Below, piece after piece: positions 59,939 to 64,000 of a DNA stretch of 64,000 nt. Within the stretch, counting starts at the first letter, position 1. The number at the start of each line of letters is the position of its first letter. The notes below the pieces were generated by a model. It made no database searches and was not told the DNA's origin. It was given only the letters and a program-made list of their open reading frames with translations. Made by a program: the position numbers and the translations under genes. The stretch spans positions 4,289,001 to 4,353,000 of the forward strand of contig NZ_CP060084.1 in assembly GCF_014211975.1 (NCBI RefSeq), in the 5' to 3' direction. Source of the stretch: Teredinibacter haidensis. Lineage in GTDB: Bacteria > Pseudomonadota > Gammaproteobacteria > Pseudomonadales > Cellvibrionaceae.

Positions 59939-61207
59939 ATGGAACAGGCCGACACTACAATGCCGAAATCTCATGCGCAACACCGCGACTGGCTGATGTG
60001 TCATGACTGTGGTGAATTGCAAAAAATTGTTGCCATTTCGCCAGACAACGAGATGGTGTGTTTTAACTGCAATGCGGTGTTACACAGTGGCGAAGCGCGT
60101 CGGTTGGAGTGGGCCTCGGCGCTGGCGGTTACAGCGCTAATTTTGTTTGTTTTAAGTAACGCGCTACCGTTCATTACGTTGGAAATTGGTTCGCAAAGCC
60201 AAACCGCGACTATTTTGGATGGATTTTGGGCGCTGCTGGATAGAAACCAGTGGATACTCGCCGGCATGGTGATTACCACCATTTTTTTGTTTCCGTTAAT
60301 TGAGATATTGGCCTTTCTCTACCTACTTTTGCCCTACAGTTATAACAGGCATCTAAGGGGGCAAACGGCTGTTTTGCGCTGGTTGGTAAGAGCGCAAACC
60401 TGGAGCATGCTTGAGATATTTATGCTTAGTACCGTTGTCGCTTCGGTAAAGTTGGCGGACATGACTGTGCTGCGGCTGGAGGCGGGTGCCTATGCTTTCT
60501 TTCTGTTGGTGGGCGTACTAATACTCGCCTATGTGAAATTAAATCGCCGCCTCTTGTGGGGTTGGATTAACACCAATAACTATTTTTCCACATACGAAAA
60601 CGAAACTGTTTTTGACTGCAAAATATGCCAGGCAATGGTGGGTGAAAGTGTTATTGAAAAAACACACGAATGCCCGCGTTGCCGGTCGGAACTACACAAG
60701 CGTATACCTCACAGCCTGGAAAAAACAACCGCATTGGTACTGGCTTCAGCTCTTTTATATATCCCAGCCAATATATTGCCCATTATGACCTACACCTCGC
60801 TCGGAATTACTGAAACCGATACCATATTTTCCGGCGTGGTGGAATTGCTGGCGGAGGGGCTGTGGGGTGTAGCCTTAGTGGTGTTTGTGGCCAGTATCCT
60901 TGTGCCGATAACTAAGCTGGTTATACTCACTTACTTGCTTTGGTCCGTTAAAGTGGGGATGCGACGAGGCGCGAAACACCGCGCTTTTCTCTACCGTTTA
61001 ATGGAAGTGGTTGGCCGCTGGTCCATGGTGGATGTCTTTGTTGTTACCCTGCTGGTTTCTCTGGTGCAGTTTGGCTTTATTTACACGGTAGAGCCTGAAT
61101 CTGCCATTATCGCTTTCGGTGCGGTAGTTATTTTAACGATGGTCGCTGCTGAAACTTTCGATGCACGATTAATTTGGGATGTGTTGGATGAAAAGAAGCC
61201 TCAATAA
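59939..61207 (+). CDS. pqiA: PqiA-family membrane protein
   Basis: The protein has 422 residues. Two PqiA repeats each begin with a zinc-ribbon-like Cys set (MCHDCGELQ..CFNCNAVL at about 19-45; CKICQAMV..CPRCRSEL at about 224-248) and are followed by four membrane spans. PqiABC links inner and outer membranes and moves lipid in the cell envelope; PqiA is the inner-membrane part. No MlaE/F-type ABC genes are here, consistent with Pqi systems. The end overlaps the pqiB start by 20 bases. Confidence 0.94.
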   Translation: MEQADTTMPKSHAQHRDWLMCHDCGELQKIVAISPDNEMVCFNCNAVLHSGEARRLEWASALAVTALILFVLSNALPFITLEIGSQSQTATILDGFWALLDRNQWILAGMVITTIFLFPLIEILAFLYLLLPYSYNRHLRGQTAVLRWLVRAQTWSMLEIFMLSTVVASVKLADMTVLRLEAGAYAFFLLVGVLILAYVKLNRRLLWGWINTNNYFSTYENETVFDCKICQAMVGESVIEKTHECPRCRSELHKRIPHSLEKTTALVLASALLYIPANILPIMTYTSLGITETDTIFSGVVELLAEGLWGVALVVFVASILVPITKLVILTYLLWSVKVGMRRGAKHRAFLYRLMEVVGRWSMVDVFVVTLLVSLVQFGFIYTVEPESAIIAFGAVVILTMVAAETFDARLIWDVLDEKKPQ

Positions 61208-62798
61208 CGCCGTTACCCAGAAAGTAGGCAGTATTTCACCTGTATGGATCGTTCCAGCGGTAGCCCTGCTTATTGCACTTTGGCTAGCTGTGCAGGCGCA
61301 GATGGAAAAAGGAACCACTATTGAAATCACCTTCGACGATGCGACCGATATTATCGCCGGTCAAACGCAACTGAAGCTTAACGAAGTGAAGGTGGGTTTG
61401 GTGCAGTCCGTAAAACTGTCCCGCGATTTAAAACATGTTCGAGTAACTGCGGAGCTGGATCGAGATGTGGCGCCGCACCTGAGTGAAAATTCACGTTTCT
61501 GGATGGTGACACCGAGAATCAGTGCCGCGGGCGTTTCGAACTTAGGCACGTTAATTTCCGGGGTATATATTGTGATGGACCCAGGGGCAAAGGGAGGTTA
61601 TCAAACGGAATTTGTTGGCTTAAATGAGCCGCCCGCATTTGAATCCGATGAAGCTGGGTCGCAATACGTCTTACAGGCGGAGGAGCTAGGTTCGCTGGAT
61701 ATTGGCTCGCCGGTCTATTTTCGACAAATTCGCGTGGGAGAGGTCACCGGTTATAAGTTGTCGGGCAGTATGGATTATGTCGACATCCATTTTTTTATTC
61801 GGGCGCCCTATAACGAAATTGTTCAAACGCGAAGCCGCTTTTGGAATGTCAGCGGTTTTGGAGTGTCTATAAATGCCGATGGTATGAAGGCTCGCATGGA
61901 ATCCCTTGCCTCTCTTGTGAGTGGGGGCGTGGCCTTTGATAATGCTGCGGGCTTCGAAAATATACAGTTGGCCGAATCGGGGCATCGCTTCCATTTGTAT
62001 TCCGATCGTGAATCTGTGCTGGAAGGGCGTTTCAGTATTAAATATTACTACCGTTTGAAGTTCAGCGGTACCGTACGGGGTTTAACCGTCGGTGCGCCGG
62101 TGGAGTTTCGCGGTATTAAAATTGGTGAAGTGGTTGATGTTGAATTGGACAGTGCAGAAAATGTTGGCGAAAGCCTGCATGTATTTATAGCCATGGAGCC
62201 AGAACGACTGCAGTCCGGGGGCTCGCCTTCGCGAGAGGATGTGGATAACCGAATGGAGCGAATGGTGGAGCAGGGTTTGCGCGCGCAAATGAAAACAGCG
62301 AGTATTATCACGGGCTCAAAATTTATCGACTTGGCTTTTGTTGATGAAGAGGAGCCGGTGGCCTTTATCCGAGCTGAAAATTATTCAGAGATACCGACTG
62401 TCAGGGATACGATTGATCAGGTGGGCGAGCAAGCCTCAGATGTCTTGGCAAAAATCAGCCAAATCCCTTTCGATAAAATTGGCCATGAACTGGTCGGTAG
62501 TCTCGAGAGCCTGAATTCATTACTTACAACGCTGGAAGAGCGCAATACGGCGACCAAGCTCGATAATACTATTAGTAATTTGGAGGAGACCATGGCAACT
62601 GCCAATGGAGCCTTGCAGCAAATGACTGTAGCGATGATAAGTATCGACCAGGCCATTGCTCCGGATTCAGAATTGAAATACGAGCTTACCGAAATGGCGA
62701 AATCACTCAGCGATGCCGCACGTTCACTTGAGCTGTTTATCAATGAATTAAATCGTCACCCCAATGCATTGATTTCAGGGAAGCCAAAAGATGAGTAA
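61188..62798 (+). CDS. pqiB: PqiB, MCE-domain lipid-transport protein
   Basis: The protein has 536 residues from ATG 61188 (MKRSLNNAVTQKVG). A single N-terminal membrane span (about 19-38, VWIVPAVALLIALWLAV) anchors a periplasmic part with three MCE repeats starting near EITFDDATDIIAGQT, GSLDIGSPVYFRQIRVGEVTGY and KFSGTVRGLTVGAPVEFRGIKIGEVVDV. A helical C-terminal needle region follows (about 400-530). PqiB forms a hexameric tube across the periplasm for lipid passage. It overlaps pqiA by 20 bases and pqiC by 8, so all three are translationally coupled. Confidence 0.95.
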   Translation: MKRSLNNAVTQKVGSISPVWIVPAVALLIALWLAVQAQMEKGTTIEITFDDATDIIAGQTQLKLNEVKVGLVQSVKLSRDLKHVRVTAELDRDVAPHLSENSRFWMVTPRISAAGVSNLGTLISGVYIVMDPGAKGGYQTEFVGLNEPPAFESDEAGSQYVLQAEELGSLDIGSPVYFRQIRVGEVTGYKLSGSMDYVDIHFFIRAPYNEIVQTRSRFWNVSGFGVSINADGMKARMESLASLVSGGVAFDNAAGFENIQLAESGHRFHLYSDRESVLEGRFSIKYYYRLKFSGTVRGLTVGAPVEFRGIKIGEVVDVELDSAENVGESLHVFIAMEPERLQSGGSPSREDVDNRMERMVEQGLRAQMKTASIITGSKFIDLAFVDEEEPVAFIRAENYSEIPTVRDTIDQVGEQASDVLAKISQIPFDKIGHELVGSLESLNSLLTTLEERNTATKLDNTISNLEETMATANGALQQMTVAMISIDQAIAPDSELKYELTEMAKSLSDAARSLELFINELNRHPNALISGKPKDE

Positions 62799-63408
62799 GT
62801 ATCTACCCTTCTCGTTTAAACACCTATTATTCGCTGCTACCCTTTCGTTTTTATTGACGGGGTGCGTTTCCAGTGGGAAGCAAACGCAGTACTACTCATT
62901 GTTTCCGGTAAAGTTTGATGCAGGAGCAGCAACTTACGCACTGAGCAGTGAGGATTTCAGTTTAGGGGTTGGTCCGGTTTCATTGCCGGAATTTATGGAT
63001 AACCCTTCTATCGTAAGCCTTACGTACACGCAACAGATTCGAATATCTCGCCACCATGCTTGGGCGGGAGATCTAAAGGCCAGTGTTATACGGGTAATAA
63101 GCTCCAATTTGAGTCAACGCCTTAATCACGAAAAAATCCAATCTTTTCCCTGGGATACGCGTATTCGACCCAAGTATCAGTTGAGAATTAATTTGGAGGA
63201 TTTCAGTGGTATTCCCGGAGGTGATGTGAACCTTGTCGCGAGCTGGGTATTAATGGATACCCAAAAGAATCGAGAAGTGATGGTTGGTAGAGAGAGGATA
63301 AATTTGTCTAGTGTTAACGATAGTGTAGATAGCTATGTGGAAGCTTTAAATCTGTTGATCAATAAATTTACTGCTGTTTTAGCGCAAAAAATAGCGGTAA
63401 ATCTATAA
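62791..63408 (+). CDS. pqiC: PqiC-family outer-membrane lipoprotein
   Basis: The protein has 205 residues. The lipoprotein signal ends LTGC (Cys25). The ABC-transport auxiliary lipoprotein (DUF330-like) domain shows YYSLFPV, LGVGPVSLPEFMDNPSIV, WAGDLKASVIRVISSNLS and a late YVEALNLLINKFTAVLAQ helix. It should sit at the inner face of the outer membrane and receive the PqiB tube. It is the last gene of the pqi operon; no clear terminator follows within 6 bases of the converging acetyltransferase gene. Confidence 0.93.
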   Translation: MSKYLPFSFKHLLFAATLSFLLTGCVSSGKQTQYYSLFPVKFDAGAATYALSSEDFSLGVGPVSLPEFMDNPSIVSLTYTQQIRISRHHAWAGDLKASVIRVISSNLSQRLNHEKIQSFPWDTRIRPKYQLRINLEDFSGIPGGDVNLVASWVLMDTQKNREVMVGRERINLSSVNDSVDSYVEALNLLINKFTAVLAQKIAVNL

Positions 63409-63413
63409 TATAT

Positions 63414-64000
63414 TTAGTCTCTTTTGTTGGGGGATGAGCAGATTCTTAGCCAGTGAAGGATGGAATTGTTCTGGCAGAAAATATCTTCTAGGGCGTCCTG
63501 TTTTTTCCAATAGCCTTCTGTATTTTCAAATAAAAATTCGCGTTTAAGAATTTTTCTTTTAGGGTTTAATGTTTTTACGACTTTAGCAGGGTTGCCTGCG
63601 GCAATAACATTGGCTGGGACATTATTAACCACAACTGCGCCAGCTCCTATAATAGAATTCTCACCGATCGTTACGCCTTTTCCAATAATTGCACGCAACC
63701 CAACCCAGACATTATTTTTTAACTCTACGGATTCGGTGCAGCGAAAAGGGCGTATTCGGTTATAGCTTCCGTGCCAATCACTATCTGAAATATAGACGTC
63801 TGCTGCGAGCATGCAGTTTGTGCCAATTTTAATTGATCTGGCCGAGGCGATATTTACGCCGGGAGAGATCAGACAGTAGTCACCAATATCGATATGCCCA
63901 CGCTGCTGTTTGCTTCGCCAGCAGGTTAATGTTACCGGTTGGTGGCAGTTGCTGATAATATGCAAAAAATTTCCCGCTACAATATCGCTACCGGTAATTT
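63414..64000 (-). CDS. hexapeptide-repeat acyltransferase (WbbJ-like), 5' end outside window
   Basis: This gene is partial: the frame stays open to the window edge, reading ITGSDIVAGNF before the TTG at 63965, so that TTG is probably internal. The visible part (194 codons) is a left-handed beta-helix of hexapeptide repeats (HIDIGDYCLISPGVNIASA, IKIGTNCMLAADVYISDSDWH, VELKNNVWVGLRAIIGKGVTIGENSIIGAGAVVVNNVPANVIAAGNPAKVVK). The His of DSDWH is in the place of the catalytic histidine of xenobiotic/sugar O-acetyltransferases. It probably acetylates a sugar in surface polysaccharide. A Lys/Arg-rich tail of about 45 residues follows the helix. It converges with pqiC, 5 bases apart. Confidence 0.88.
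   Translation of the reverse strand, partial: ITGSDIVAGNFLHIISNCHQPVTLTCWRSKQQRGHIDIGDYCLISPGVNIASARSIKIGTNCMLAADVYISDSDWHGSYNRIRPFRCTESVELKNNVWVGLRAIIGKGVTIGENSIIGAGAVVVNNVPANVIAAGNPAKVVKTLNPKRKILKREFLFENTEGYWKKQDALEDIFCQNNSILHWLRICSSPNKRD

Noticed and set aside
1..64000. CRISPR arrays, tRNA or rRNA genes, prophage, insertion sequences
   Set aside because: Scanning both strands by eye showed no regularly spaced direct repeats, no tRNA-like cloverleaf I could support, and no integrase or transposase frames.

Overview
The window reads as a contiguous chromosomal segment of a marine-type gammaproteobacterium. The gene orders rppH-ptsP-lgt-thyA-folA, fau/6S RNA/zapA facing ygfB-pepP-ubiH-ubiI, and an ArsR-methyltransferase regulator plus metK divergent from tkt are typical of the Pseudomonas/Cellvibrio side of the class. 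The TonB cluster with DUF3450 and TtpC, the orphan GspE-like ATPase and many HDOD/TPR proteins suggest the Cellvibrionaceae (Saccharophagus/Teredinibacter relatives). That family assignment is inference; no rRNA or tRNA gene was seen. No phage, insertion sequence, CRISPR array or integron was seen, so this is mostly core genome with a few accessory genes.

Layout. 0.5-2.0 kb: an outer-membrane porin and a short PstS-like periplasmic protein. 2.4-7.1 kb (minus): a chemoreceptor, an HDOD protein, and an imelysin-like lipoprotein with a HAD phosphatase. 7.3-12.4 kb (plus): rppH, ptsP, lgt, thyA, folA. 12.7-17.9 kb (plus): a six-gene TonB energy-transduction operon (DUF3450, TtpC, ExbB, ExbD, TonB, TPR protein). 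18.0-18.5 kb: a decayed HDOD gene. 18.6-25.7 kb (minus): ilvD, a REC-TPR response regulator, argA, argE, a PhzF-family gene. 25.8-27.6 kb: the orphan GspE-like ATPase. 28.2-32.0 kb: pyruvate formate-lyase pflB, an uncharacterised 140-residue protein, and pflA. 32.1-33.4 kb: a lipoprotein with an HELAH motif. 33.5-38.9 kb (minus): the S-adenosylmethionine cycle operon, regulator-metK-ahcY-metF-rsmE. 39.2-42.6 kb (plus): tkt and pgk. 42.9-46.7 kb: a hydrolase, two small exported proteins and a periplasmic GDPD. 47.0-50.6 kb: ilvA (minus), rpiA and serA (plus). 50.8-53.1 kb: feoAB behind a Fur-like box. 53.6-59.9 kb: a small membrane ORF, fau, 6S RNA, zapA, a coiled-coil partner, ygfB, pepP, ubiH, ubiI. 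59.9-63.4 kb: pqiABC. The window ends inside an acetyltransferase gene on the minus strand.

The points most worth attention are regulatory. A perfect 34-bp palindrome lies in front of the SAM-cycle regulator. Unusual hairpin-rich leaders precede ahcY and metF. An unknown gene sits between pflB and pflA. Other oddities are an imelysin protein whose signature histidine is replaced by tyrosine, an HDOD gene interrupted by an in-frame TAA, and several intergenic hairpins with no obvious terminator role. No clearly new multi-gene defence or biosynthetic system was found.
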